NCBI GenBank assembly: GCA_965237985.1
Contig: OZ250161.1
Location: 372,001 to 436,000 of the forward strand
Reading direction: 5' to 3'
Origin: G965212025 sp965237985
GTDB lineage: Bacteria > Pseudomonadota > Gammaproteobacteria > Poriferisulfidales > Oxydemutatoraceae
Length of the DNA: 64,000 nt
In this document: in pieces, positions 33,380-42,715 of the stretch
Layout: every line of letters begins with the position of its first letter
How positions within the stretch are numbered: position 1 is the stretch's first letter
The notes under the pieces: generated by a model
Database searches by the model: none
Told to the model about the DNA's origin: nothing
The model's input: the letters and a program-made list of their open reading frames with translations, nothing else
Program-made: the position numbers and the translations under genes

Positions 33380-36300
33380 GTGAAATTCCGCGACCGTTTG
33401 CGGGTTGCTCTGTGCATGGCTGGCCTGTTTCTGCCTGCGGTTGCCTGGTCACAGGTTGCGTTTGAACAGGGAAATTTCTACCGGATTCCAGAGTTGCAGA
33501 TTCCTGACTGCGCGGAATGTAAAGGGCAGGTTAATCTTCGCATTGAAAATCTTGAAACAAAGGATGCTGAGGTAACTTTTGAAGTCTGGATTGCTTCCAG
33601 CCCGGTTTCCGGATTTTCCGCCATTTCCTACAGTCTGGTTTTCCCACCCGAGTTTGCTGAGGTGCGTTGCAGCCATGGCCTCAACACAAAATTTTCCAGT
33701 GACTACGACTCCACGATCACCTACACGCGTTTTTCGGCATCTGCAGTTTCCGGCTTGGATCTTCCGGGTTTTTCTGTGCACGTTTTACACCGGGGGGCCT
33801 TCGAGACTGATGATCCGAGCACTCCTCCCAGCACGCTGACTTTGACGTCCCGTCAACTCAGCCAGTTCAACTGCCCGCTACGGGCAGGAAGCGCAAGCCC
33901 GCAAATCGCACTTTACCCATACCCCAATTATTCGCAGTCTTTTTACTCCAGCTCCAGACAAAGCCTGGCAGATAGTACCGAAGTTGCCGTGCGTTACGCG
34001 CAACGCGCTATGGGACCGGGTGGCAATTTAGAGATCGAGCAAGGGGAAAGCAGCATTCAGCTACACGAAAGCCACATCCAGGGCGTACCACTGGATGAGC
34101 AGATCTTCGTAACAGCTTCGGAAGCAGGTGAGCGGGTGCGCAACATTTCCCTCAACATCAACTACTTTCAGAGATCCGGTCAACTTTACTGGCGTGCCCT
34201 GGGTGATGAAAGTTTCAAGCTGTTCCCAGAAAGAAGTACCCGGATTGCCGGAGAAATGGGCACAAATGAAGCAACCGTATTTTTGCGTGGTTTGCGAATT
34301 GCAACGGGTGACAGTTTCTCTCCTGCCCAGGCAACCATCAGCCTGGAATTGGAAAGTACCCTGGGGTCTCAGGACGACTCCTCGCTGTCTTACGAAGTGT
34401 TCGTGACGCGTGATCGGCCCGTCAGGCTCAGCACCCCCAGCAAGCTGCTGACCGCCGCCATGTTTCAATTTTTTAGGAACAAGCGTCTGTTGAAGTCAAC
34501 TCCTTCCGAGAACGAAGTAATAGAGGCCGTTGCAAGATTTTGTTCCCGGGATGTTCTGACTGGTGCCGAAGGGTTTTATGCAGACAGCGACGGTGACGCA
34601 GTTCCCAACAACATTGAAGTACGCAGCGGCACGGATTGCCGTGACAGTGGCAGCAACGACCTGGTTGGAGGGATATCCGTGCGTCCGACCATTGAACTCG
34701 GGGCAGAGGAGAAAATCATGACCTCTGCTTTTGCCAGCCAGCCAAGCGGTAGTGAGCAACTTGGGGTCAGCTGTACTGACTGTGTCCAGTTGACTGCCTA
34801 CGTGAAAGAAACCGACGGACCCTGCAACGGGGTTACGCTGCCAGGTAACTTTGAACAGGTTTGCCAGCCTGTGTTTGAGGAGAACAAATCTTCTTTCCAG
34901 CCCGGTCTCAGTACCATCTTCTGGCTGGGAGTGGACCAATACGGCAACTGGGCATCAAGCGGTCCCAGCCTGCCTGAACAAAGCGTTTATCTGGCACCGC
35001 AAATCAACTTTGGGGAGGACATCGTGCTTTCCTCAAATGCCAGTGAGAACGGCACATTAACCACATTCCTGGATATTTCCGGGGCCGACACCCTGAGTTT
35101 GAAGAAGCGTAGTACTGACTATCTCAGTCCCACGAAACAAGTCACCATTCTTGAAGATGGGGTAGAGAGGAAACTCGATGGCCTGCGCCTTCCACTCACC
35201 CAGAAGCTTGCTTTCCAGTTCACCTACGAAAATCTTGTTCCCGGGATGCGCAAGGTCTTGCAGTTGCAGTGCGATGACCAAGAACAGTATGCACCCCCTG
35301 GTGAAAAACGTTTCATCGCCAAAAACGCGACCGACCGTTTTTTTGCCACTTGTGGCAAAGATGCCCTGTACGTAACCAGAGGAACACAGATTTTGCCGCC
35401 ACAGGTGAGATTTGCGGTGTATGAACGGAATGATTCGGAGAACGCGTCTGAAGTTTTGGTGTTTAAATCCGGTACAGATTTCCCGTTTAAAGTGCAGGCA
35501 ACGGGCTATGGTGACGAAATTTCGCCGAGAATCTGTTCCGTAGCCACAGTTTATACGCCTCCAGGCGAACCGTTGCCCGAACCCACGGCTTGCAGCATCG
35601 AGGATAATCCCTTTGAGGGTATGACTGCGCCTTTGCCGCCTGATTCTGATTATGTTCCCGGCAACGTACTGCGCATTGTGGCTGAAGTGGAAGGAAGGTG
35701 GAGCGGGAATGACAGTCTCACCCGCAACCGGTGGGGGATTTCGGTGCCAGTACTCGAAACCACGCCTTTGGATTCCATTCCTGAAACGCTGGACTTGATA
35801 GCCACCAATGGCAACGCTTTCGCGGATATTACAGTACTTCCCGGTTCTCTGCTGTTGCGTTCCACAGACAGGAGCAGCGAGGCAACTGAACTGGCGCGTT
35901 CCGGAGTGCTGTCTTCCCCCTACGTGGATGCTTCAATCGGCAGGCCACCGTACGCGTCTTCTCCCGTGAGCGAGGCAAGCGTGTTTGATTTTCGCATCAA
36001 GATGCTTTCCCCGGCACTCGAAACTCCCAATTTTGCGCGTATTCGCCTGCACTTGGCAATTCCCGTTCCCACAGGAGGCGGCAGTGTCGCCCGCTATAGT
36101 TTTGCACGGTCCGAGTGGGAATATTTTCGCACCGGGAGCGGAGGAAGCTATTATTCTGCACCAGATCCCTGTCCCGCAGTAGTTGCGGATTCGCCTGTTC
36201 CTGAACCGTGGCAAAGCGGATTGAATATGGGACACCGCTGTTTGCTGTTGCATATTGTGGATGATGGGGTCAACGATGCTGATGCGACTCCCGGTTCCAT

Positions 36301-36520
36301 AGCGGCATTGGTGAGCATGGTTCCACCTGGTGACAACAATGAAATCAGTGGCAGTGGCAGTGGCAGTGGCAGTGACTTGGGGCAGTGGTTGATTGCAATT
36401 GCCGGGTTCTTGGTTTTTGCCGGTTCGTATGACCCCCTGACTTTGCTGGGTCTGCTGTTGGTAATTTTGCTTTCTGTGTTTCAGAAACGATTGGGCACTC
36501 GCAAATCAGTGCCAAAATGA
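33380..36520 (+). CDS. Large cell-surface protein with signal peptide, calcium-loop and C-terminal membrane anchor
   Basis: A 1046-residue exported protein starting with GTG at 33380. Signal peptide about residues 1-25 (ALCMAGLFLPAVAWSQ). Residues about 45-150 form a beta-rich region (VTFEVWIASSPVSGFSAISYS) that vaguely recalls cohesin-type sandwiches. A thrombospondin-3-like calcium loop, DSDGDAVPNNIEVRSGTD, lies at about 402-419. A region around 900-975 (LHIVDDGVNDADATPG) resembles the choice-of-anchor U module. A Gly-Ser hexanucleotide repeat (SGSGSGSGSD) leads to a C-terminal membrane segment and a basic tail (KRLGTRKSVPK), the layout of GlyGly-CTERM-like anchoring. It is coupled to the dockerin gene upstream. 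Overall function is unknown. Confidence 0.75.
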   Translation: MKFRDRLRVALCMAGLFLPAVAWSQVAFEQGNFYRIPELQIPDCAECKGQVNLRIENLETKDAEVTFEVWIASSPVSGFSAISYSLVFPPEFAEVRCSHGLNTKFSSDYDSTITYTRFSASAVSGLDLPGFSVHVLHRGAFETDDPSTPPSTLTLTSRQLSQFNCPLRAGSASPQIALYPYPNYSQSFYSSSRQSLADSTEVAVRYAQRAMGPGGNLEIEQGESSIQLHESHIQGVPLDEQIFVTASEAGERVRNISLNINYFQRSGQLYWRALGDESFKLFPERSTRIAGEMGTNEATVFLRGLRIATGDSFSPAQATISLELESTLGSQDDSSLSYEVFVTRDRPVRLSTPSKLLTAAMFQFFRNKRLLKSTPSENEVIEAVARFCSRDVLTGAEGFYADSDGDAVPNNIEVRSGTDCRDSGSNDLVGGISVRPTIELGAEEKIMTSAFASQPSGSEQLGVSCTDCVQLTAYVKETDGPCNGVTLPGNFEQVCQPVFEENKSSFQPGLSTIFWLGVDQYGNWASSGPSLPEQSVYLAPQINFGEDIVLSSNASENGTLTTFLDISGADTLSLKKRSTDYLSPTKQVTILEDGVERKLDGLRLPLTQKLAFQFTYENLVPGMRKVLQLQCDDQEQYAPPGEKRFIAKNATDRFFATCGKDALYVTRGTQILPPQVRFAVYERNDSENASEVLVFKSGTDFPFKVQATGYGDEISPRICSVATVYTPPGEPLPEPTACSIEDNPFEGMTAPLPPDSDYVPGNVLRIVAEVEGRWSGNDSLTRNRWGISVPVLETTPLDSIPETLDLIATNGNAFADITVLPGSLLLRSTDRSSEATELARSGVLSSPYVDASIGRPPYASSPVSEASVFDFRIKMLSPALETPNFARIRLHLAIPVPTGGGSVARYSFARSEWEYFRTGSGGSYYSAPDPCPAVVADSPVPEPWQSGLNMGHRCLLLHIVDDGVNDADATPGSIAALVSMVPPGDNNEISGSGSGSGSDLGQWLIAIAGFLVFAGSYDPLTLLGLLLVILLSVFQKRLGTRKSVPK
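36347..36374 (+). repeat. Hexanucleotide AGTGGC microsatellite encoding (SG)n
   Basis: Four full AGTGGC units (36347-36370) plus a partial fifth, in frame within the large surface-protein gene. Length change would alter the linker by two residues per unit without a frameshift. Confidence 0.9.
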
Positions 36521-36532
36521 TCGGCACTGTCT

Positions 36533-37750
36533 GTGGAAATTTATGAGTTGATATTGCTGTCGGGCCTGGTGGCGGGACTGCTGAGCGGCCTCTTGATTTC
36601 CAAAACCAACTTTTGCACTTTAGGTGCCGTATCCGATCTGGTCAACATCGGTGACAGCAGCAGAATGCGCGCCTGGGTTCTGGCGCTGGCAAGTGCGATG
36701 CTTGGGGTGGCCGTGCTGGATGTTATGGGCAGTATTGAACCGGCACTCACAGACAGCGGAATAACCGGGAAGCCACCTTATGGGACACCGGTTTTTCTTT
36801 GGCCAAGGTATGTTTTGGGGGGATTGTTGTTTGGAGTGGGGATGGTGATGGTTTCTGGGTGCGGAAATAAAATCCTGATCCGGATTGGCGGTGGAAGCCT
36901 TAAATCAGCAGTGGTGTTTCTGGTGATGGGCGTAGCCACTTACCTGATGATTTTTACGGATTTCGGCTTTGTGTTGTTTTTGCAGTGGATGCAGCCAGCG
37001 ACGCTTGATTTTCAGCAGTATGGGATCGCCAGTCAAAGTCTGGCCGGCCTGACGGGGAAAGCGTTCGGATTTGATGGCGAGAACAGGCGTTGGATAACCG
37101 GCCTGGTGGTTGGTGTTCCCTTGTTTTCCTGGTTGCTGTGGTCTCTTGTCAAAAAGTCCGATGTGACCAACATCTGTGGCGGTGTAGGAGTGGGATTACT
37201 GGTGACGGCTGCCTGGTACGTGACTGCCGGCCCCATGGGGATATATTTGCTGGAAGAAATAGACTTTTTGGACGAACGGCCTTTTGATGTCGGAGCTCAA
37301 TCCTTTACTTTCGTCAAACCAGGCGCCCATCTTCTCAGGTTCCTGGAAGAGGGTTTCGCCACGACATTTTTGACTTTTGCCCTGATGGTCACCGCTGGCA
37401 TGGTCATCGGGGCTTTTTTGTACGCCTTGTTCAGCCACAGTTTCCGTATTGAGTGGTTTACGTCGTTCCGTGATTTTGTCCGGCATATCGTCGGGGCAAC
37501 CGCCATGGGGTTCGGCGGTGCCCTTTCGCTTGGCTGCACTTTCGGCCAAGCAATTTCCGGAGCTTCCATGCTCGCTATCGGATCGTTCCTTACGTTCGCC
37601 AGCATCGTTTTCGCAGCTGCCATGTTCATGAAATTTCAGTACTACAGGCTATTTTACGAAGCTGAAGCGAGCATGCTGAAGATTTTTATTACGACACTGG
37701 TGGATTTTCATTTTCTTCCCAACAGGTTTCGTTATTACGAAAAAATCTGA
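36533..37750 (+). CDS. yedE: YeeE/YedE family sulfur-compound transporter
   Basis: A 405-residue multi-pass membrane protein (about nine or ten helices). The hallmark cysteine motifs are KTNFCTLGAVSD near the N-terminus, VSGCGNKILIRIGGGSLKS in the middle and LSLGCTFGQAISG near the end; these correspond to the cysteine relay of YeeE/TsuA thiosulfate transporters. GTG at 36533 gives MEIYELILL. It lies 12 bases after the surface-protein gene but is unlikely to be functionally linked to it. With tusA elsewhere in the window it points to sulfur-relay or thiosulfate uptake. The exact substrate is not shown by sequence. Confidence 0.88.
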   Translation: MEIYELILLSGLVAGLLSGLLISKTNFCTLGAVSDLVNIGDSSRMRAWVLALASAMLGVAVLDVMGSIEPALTDSGITGKPPYGTPVFLWPRYVLGGLLFGVGMVMVSGCGNKILIRIGGGSLKSAVVFLVMGVATYLMIFTDFGFVLFLQWMQPATLDFQQYGIASQSLAGLTGKAFGFDGENRRWITGLVVGVPLFSWLLWSLVKKSDVTNICGGVGVGLLVTAAWYVTAGPMGIYLLEEIDFLDERPFDVGAQSFTFVKPGAHLLRFLEEGFATTFLTFALMVTAGMVIGAFLYALFSHSFRIEWFTSFRDFVRHIVGATAMGFGGALSLGCTFGQAISGASMLAIGSFLTFASIVFAAAMFMKFQYYRLFYEAEASMLKIFITTLVDFHFLPNRFRYYEKI

Positions 37751-37910
37751 ACAGAACCCCAGGCTTTAGCCCCTATCCTGTCTGAGGGGTATAGAACCCG
37801 TGGCTGCCTGCTTGAGACAGGGCATTTTGAGTCCACACAGCCGCGTGTCCTTGGTGTAGCTCAAGAAGCCTAGCGGCACGATGCGCCGCCGTTCCCCCTT
37901 AAAAACACCA

Positions 37911-38400
37911 ACAGAGAATTCGAGTCCAGGCGGGCACCGTACACCGAAGGCTGCCTCGCCCGCAGCCATCAGAGCTCCGGCACGGCTCACCAGGTTTACT
38001 GGTTTGCACTGCCTCCGTGACAAAGCACCTCACCATGGTAGTTGGTTGCTACGCCACGCATGATGTAGTGAACCGTTGGCGAGACCGGAACTGGATTACG
38101 CGGTCTGCATCAATGCCGGCAAACAGAGCGACGACTCGGCAATTCCTGGCAACCACTCGTCAATCACTTCTTTCCTCAAATGTTCTCCGTATAAGTGAAT
38201 GTGGTCTTTCTTCGGGGCAAGGCCCCGACCGTTCAGAATCTCCAAGGTCATGGAGCGACTCACCACATCCCGTGAGGCGAGCTTCCCGGCATTCGGCGCA
38301 TGGCACTCCATATATCGTTCTCCTGCAGAGTTCGTCAAATACCCGCCTTTTCCTCGCGCACTTTCAGTGTTCAAGCAAAGCTGGTCATAAATGTTGGTCG
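37911..38400 (-). pseudogene. sdhA: Decayed inverted fragment of sdhA
   Basis: Read on the minus strand, this stretch matches codons about 250-417 of sdhA (24023-24523): NIYDQLCLNTESARGKGGYL versus GIYGVGCLITEGARGEGGYL, LASRDVVSRSMTLEILNGRG, KDHIHLYGEHLRKEVIDEWL and, past frame breaks, LMAAGEAAFG. Many substitutions, small indels and loss of both ends make it nonfunctional. The other side (37751-37910) holds no gene. It is the opposite orientation to the intact copy about 14 kb away. Confidence 0.92.
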
Positions 38401-38447
38401 AGAGAGCCGGCACCCAGTGCAGTCGTCAGGCACTTCAAGACGTTGAA

Positions 38448-39902
38448 TCAGCGCTCCTGGTGTCGGATTTTCTCACGCAAAGCTTTCAATTCCTGGATTT
38501 TGCTTTTGGTGCGCAGTTGCGAAGAACGATTTGCTCTTGTGTTTTTTTCAGCCAGCCTGAATTGTTCAATGGCTATCTCGAAGCGTCCGGTCAACCAGTA
38601 GTAGTCACCTAAATATTCATGGCTGAGCCAGCCCTTTTTTGCCGCTGAGGCTGCTTTGGAGCGCAAGGCGTTTATTTCCGGAAAGCGATCGGCGAGATGC
38701 GCAAGCCGGGCCAGCCTCTGTAGCGCAGCGTCCGGTTTTCCTTGATGTATTTCGGTTTCGGCCAGCAAAAATGATACGCTCATTCGTCTTGGGTGCAGTT
38801 TGTCCAGGCTGGCAAGTACAGACGCGGCTTTATCAGGTTGGTTCAAAGCCAGATGTGCCCGTGCGATTGCCAGATTGATCGCGAGACTGGACTTGCCAAT
38901 TTTTCCTAAAACGTACAGTGCTTCTTTTGCTTTGTTTAGCTGTATTAAAGCAACTCCCTGTCGGTACAGGCTTGGTGGATTGCCAGGGAAAGCAGAGTCC
39001 TGATACTCGTGCGGTTTGAGCAGGCCCTGCAGGCGGGCTTTGGCAAATCGATATTCCCGGCTGTTGCTCTGCAAGTCATTTTTGTATTTTGAAGCCCTTT
39101 CCAGGCTGTCTGCCAAACGATTCTCCGTCAGGGGGTGGGTTCTCAGATATTCTGGAAACGCCAGGTCGAAACGTTCGTGATCCCACAGTTTTTTGAAAAA
39201 AGCAGGTATGCCCCGGGGGTCAAAGCCGGTTGTTGCCATACGCTCCATGCCAAAACGGTCTGCCTCGTTCTCAAATACCCGGGAAAATTCCAATCGTTTT
39301 GTAACCACGCCTGAAATTCCAGCATATAGCCCCAGCGTGGCGATTTTTTTGTTTGAAATGCCGGCAATAAGGGCCGCCGCAACTGACAGGAGGCTTGCCA
39401 GCTGTACATCTTTGGACAACTGCAACATGCGCGGCGCGTGTCTCCTGCCCGCATGGACAATTTCGTGTGCCAGTATCCCGGCAAGCTCACTCTCAGTTTC
39501 TGTTTCCATGAACAGACCCGAGAAAATGACAATATTTCCTCCGAAGGTGGCAAATGCGTTGACTGCTTCATTCCTTGCCAGCAAGACACGGAGGTCGAGG
39601 GCGCTGCTTGGGGGTGCCGATACCAGGCGTTTGTTAAGCGATTGTAGATATTCATTTAATTCGATATCCGCAACTATTGGAAGCGATGCCCGTAGTTCAT
39701 AGAGGATGACCTCGCCAAGCCATTTTTCTTCACTCAAAGTCAGCCCGCTCACATTGACACCTCCCAGGTCAGGCAGTGTCGGTCCCTGATTCTGCGCTTT
39801 TCCGGAAAAGGGCAGGGCTGACAAAACCAGCAAGGCAGGCAATGACATCCGTTTGAAAAAAAGAAAGGGCTTCAATTGCTGATCTTGAAAATAGCGGTTC
39901 AC
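38448..39902 (-). CDS. bepA: BepA-like M48 metalloprotease/chaperone with TPR domain
   Basis: BepA is a periplasmic protease and chaperone that aids assembly or removal of LptD and other outer-membrane proteins. A signal peptide follows the N-terminus (KRMSLPALLVLSALPFSGKAQ). The zinc motif is HEIVH (residues about 146-150 in LAHEIVHAGRRH) with the third ligand in ENEADRFGMERM. TPR helices occupy the C-terminal 200 residues. Length 484 aa is typical. A member of the M48 family with TPRs, so BepA (YfgC) is the best name. The gene lies between the sdhA fragment and mlaC. Confidence 0.9.
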   Translation of the reverse strand: MNRYFQDQQLKPFLFFKRMSLPALLVLSALPFSGKAQNQGPTLPDLGGVNVSGLTLSEEKWLGEVILYELRASLPIVADIELNEYLQSLNKRLVSAPPSSALDLRVLLARNEAVNAFATFGGNIVIFSGLFMETETESELAGILAHEIVHAGRRHAPRMLQLSKDVQLASLLSVAAALIAGISNKKIATLGLYAGISGVVTKRLEFSRVFENEADRFGMERMATTGFDPRGIPAFFKKLWDHERFDLAFPEYLRTHPLTENRLADSLERASKYKNDLQSNSREYRFAKARLQGLLKPHEYQDSAFPGNPPSLYRQGVALIQLNKAKEALYVLGKIGKSSLAINLAIARAHLALNQPDKAASVLASLDKLHPRRMSVSFLLAETEIHQGKPDAALQRLARLAHLADRFPEINALRSKAASAAKKGWLSHEYLGDYYWLTGRFEIAIEQFRLAEKNTRANRSSQLRTKSKIQELKALREKIRHQER

Positions 39903-40024
39903 GATCCAGGCTTTAGAGTATAGCCTGCTGTTTGAGACATGCAGAAAACTCTTCTGAACAGTGTTTGTTCGAGTATGATAGGGTCTGTCCGTTTCTTTGT
40001 GTTGCCACGAGGTACAATAGCGAG

Positions 40025-40663
40025 ATGGGGAGATCGGGGTTGAAAAGTTTGCATGCCGTAATTTTTATTGCCGTCCTGCTTCTGTTTTCCGGGTATAGCG
40101 CAACGGGAAATGAACAAGAGGCGCGGGAGTTGATCAGTGGTACCGTGAATCAGATTCTGGTGGATTTGGGAAGCGCTAGTACTACGCAAAGAAAAAGCCA
40201 GGATTTTTATGAGGAACTGGTTGAGGCCAGGCTGGTTCCCTGGATGGATATGAATGACGTGGGCAGGCTGGTTGTTGGCAAGGAGGCATGGTCAAGTGCA
40301 GATGAAGTTCGGCGCGGGCGGTTTGTTGAGGTTTTCAAAACGCGATTGAAGGAAACCTACGCGCAGGCGATAGGACTGGTTGCAGACGTAAAAATTGAGT
40401 ACCTCGACCTGCCGCAGCCCAGACATTACAGTCTCGTGGGCAGCTTGGTAAGCTTCCCTGGCCAGTCACAAAAGCCTTACCGGGTAGATTATGTCTTGCG
40501 CAAACAAAAAACATGGAAAATTATTGACATCAAGTTTGGGAACATCAGCCTGGTGAAGCTTTTTCGCGACAATTATGCTGGAATCATACAAAACGAAGGG
40601 CTTGAAGCGCTGATTCAGCACCTGGAAAACCAGACTGTGCCGATTATCCAAAATCTACCGTGA
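40025..40663 (+). CDS. mlaC: Phospholipid transport protein MlaC-like
   Basis: MlaC carries phospholipids between the outer membrane and the MlaFEDB complex in retrograde trafficking. It has a signal peptide (SLHAVIFIAVLLLFSGYSATG) and the family pattern: SQDFYEELVEARLVPWMDMNDVGRLVVGKEAW, then FKTRLKETYAQAI, YRVDYVLRKQKTWKIIDIKFGNISLV and a C-terminal ENEGLEALIQHLE-like helix. The ATG at 40025 is chosen; an upstream in-frame start at 39932 precedes the signal peptide by 31 residues. mlaC upstream of murA is a known order, but mlaFED and mlaB are not in the window. Confidence 0.9.
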   Translation: MGRSGLKSLHAVIFIAVLLLFSGYSATGNEQEARELISGTVNQILVDLGSASTTQRKSQDFYEELVEARLVPWMDMNDVGRLVVGKEAWSSADEVRRGRFVEVFKTRLKETYAQAIGLVADVKIEYLDLPQPRHYSLVGSLVSFPGQSQKPYRVDYVLRKQKTWKIIDIKFGNISLVKLFRDNYAGIIQNEGLEALIQHLENQTVPIIQNLP

Positions 40664-40744
40664 CAAGTGTTTATTTGCCTGCGCAGCGATTCTTTCATCA
40701 GTTGTTCAGCAACCAGGGGGGCTGGGTCGCGATAGGGTATTTTC

Positions 40745-42016
40745 ATGGATAGATTGCACATAAGTGGCGGATTGCCCTTGCGGGGATTGGTGCGTGTATC
40801 CGGTTCTAAAAATGCGGTTTTACCGATGTTGTTGGCATCTCTGCTGGCGGATGGTTCATTAAAAATACGAAACGTCCCACACCTGCACGATGTCACCACA
40901 ACGATCATTCTGCTCCGGCAGATGGGCGTATCGATCGTGGTGGACGAGTCGATGTCCGTTGAAGTAGACAGCAGCACCTTGAACAGTTTTTTTACCCCTA
41001 ACGACATTGTAAAAACCATGCGTGCCTCGGTGCTGGTCCTGGGACCTCTGCTGGCCCGGCATGGCATTGCAAAAGTGGCTCTCCCGGGAGGGTGCGCAAT
41101 TGGTTCAAGGCCCATTGACATCCATTTGAACGGCCTGAAAGCAATGGGGGCAATCATTAAAATCAGTGATGACGGTTATATTGAAGCCCGTTGTCCGTCC
41201 CGCCTGAGAGGAACGCACCTGGTATTTGATTGCGTAACAGTCACCGGGACGGAAAACCTGATGATGGCGGCTACGCTGGCTACCGGAACCACAGTTCTTG
41301 AAAATGCGGCCCGAGAGCCTGAAGTAGTTGATTTGGCGAATTGTCTGAACTGCATGGGAGCAAATATAGAGGGGGAAGGAACATCGACGATCAAAATCCA
41401 TGGAACAAATTCTCTGTCTGGATGTACCTTTGATGTTCTCCCCGACCGCATAGAGGCTGGTACTTATCTGGTGGCTGCCGCTATTACCGGCGGCAAAATC
41501 ACGGTTGAAAATGCCCGTGCCGACCTGATGGACGCGGTTTTGTGTAAATTGCATGATGTGGGAGCTGAAATCCAAGTGACCAACAGTCACGTCACTCTCG
41601 ATATGACCGCGCGACGGCCACGAGGAACCGACATTACGACGGCTCCCTTTCCTGCTTTCCCAACTGACATGCAGGCACAATTCACCAGCCTGAATGCCAT
41701 ATCCACGGGGAAAAGCGTGGTCACAGAAACGGTTTTTGAGAATCGCTTCATGCACGTTGATGAAATATGTCGAATGGGGGCATCCATTAGCGTGCAAGGC
41801 AACCGTGCAATGATTGAGGGAACAGAAAAACTGCATGGAGCTGAGGTGTCGGCAACAGACCTGCGTGCTTCTGCGTCCTTGATTCTTGCGGGCCTGGTGG
41901 CGGAAGGGGAAACAATAGTGGACAACATTTATCACATTGACCGCGGTTATGAATGCATTGAAGAAAAGTTGGCACAGCTCGGGGCCAATATTCGGCGTGT
42001 CCCGGCGCCGGATTGA
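40745..42016 (+). CDS. murA: UDP-N-acetylglucosamine 1-carboxyvinyltransferase
   Basis: MurA transfers enolpyruvate from phosphoenolpyruvate to UDP-GlcNAc, the first committed step of peptidoglycan synthesis, and is the fosfomycin target. The active-site cysteine is Cys117 in LPGGCAIGSRPID. N-terminal LRGLVRVSGSKNAVLPM and the C-terminal EDHYHIDRGYE-type segment (NIYHIDRGYECIEEKL) are conserved. Length 423 aa. It is followed 15 bases later by hisG. Confidence 0.97.
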   Translation: MDRLHISGGLPLRGLVRVSGSKNAVLPMLLASLLADGSLKIRNVPHLHDVTTTIILLRQMGVSIVVDESMSVEVDSSTLNSFFTPNDIVKTMRASVLVLGPLLARHGIAKVALPGGCAIGSRPIDIHLNGLKAMGAIIKISDDGYIEARCPSRLRGTHLVFDCVTVTGTENLMMAATLATGTTVLENAAREPEVVDLANCLNCMGANIEGEGTSTIKIHGTNSLSGCTFDVLPDRIEAGTYLVAAAITGGKITVENARADLMDAVLCKLHDVGAEIQVTNSHVTLDMTARRPRGTDITTAPFPAFPTDMQAQFTSLNAISTGKSVVTETVFENRFMHVDEICRMGASISVQGNRAMIEGTEKLHGAEVSATDLRASASLILAGLVAEGETIVDNIYHIDRGYECIEEKLAQLGANIRRVPAPD

Positions 42017-42031
42017 GCGCGCAGGAGTATT

Positions 42032-42694
42032 TTGTTTTTACAGAAGAAAGACCAGGCAAAAATTTTTTTTGCAGTTTCCAGAGGGCGCGTACTGGAAAGC
42101 GCAATGCCGATGCTCAATGCCTTGAATTGTGCTCCATTAAGCGGTTTTGAGGGCAGTCGCAAACTGGTAGTGGAAACGTCTGATCCTGAAATCAATCTGC
42201 TGGTTTTACGTGGGGTTGACGTTTTGACTTATGTGGAGCACGGGGTCTCCGGTCTGGGAATAGTCGGCAAGGATATTTTGATGGAGCATAAAGGGAGTGG
42301 GGTTTACGAGCTGCTTGATCTGAATATCGCACATTGTCGTATGGTGGTTGCCGGTCTCCCTGAAGCACTCACGAGAAATGGGAAAAACAGCAGGCGCCTG
42401 AGGGTGGCAACCAAATATCCGAGCACCACGCTGGATTACTTTGCCAGCACAGGAGAACAGGTGGAAATCATCAAACTTAACGGCACAACGGAGTTGGCAC
42501 CACGTCTTGACCTGTCGGATTATATAGTGGACATTGTCGATACCGGAAAAACACTTCAGGCCAATGGCTTGAGAGTACATGAAGAAATCGCGACCATCAG
42601 TGCACGTCTGGTCGCCAACAAGGCACTGATGAAAACGCAATTTGAGCGCATCAGCGTAATCGTGAGACTCCTGAAACAGGCTATGAACTATTGA
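42032..42694 (+). CDS. hisG: ATP phosphoribosyltransferase, short form
   Basis: HisG starts histidine synthesis by joining ATP and PRPP. At 220 residues it lacks the C-terminal regulatory domain, so it is the HisG-S type that needs HisZ. The chain starts with TTG at 42032 after AGGAG (42023-42027) and reads KIFFAVSRGRVLESAMPML, with later VGKDIL, ATKYPSTTLDYFA and VDIVDTGKTLQANGL typical of the enzyme. No hisZ is in the window. It belongs to a murA-hisG-aro-hisD-nif3 run. Confidence 0.93.
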   Translation: MFLQKKDQAKIFFAVSRGRVLESAMPMLNALNCAPLSGFEGSRKLVVETSDPEINLLVLRGVDVLTYVEHGVSGLGIVGKDILMEHKGSGVYELLDLNIAHCRMVVAGLPEALTRNGKNSRRLRVATKYPSTTLDYFASTGEQVEIIKLNGTTELAPRLDLSDYIVDIVDTGKTLQANGLRVHEEIATISARLVANKALMKTQFERISVIVRLLKQAMNY

Positions 42695-42715
42695 ATATGC
42701 AGAGAAAAATAAACT

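Noticed and set aside
38017..38601. 194-codon plus-strand open frame
   Set aside because: It is antisense to the decayed sdhA fragment and to the end of bepA.
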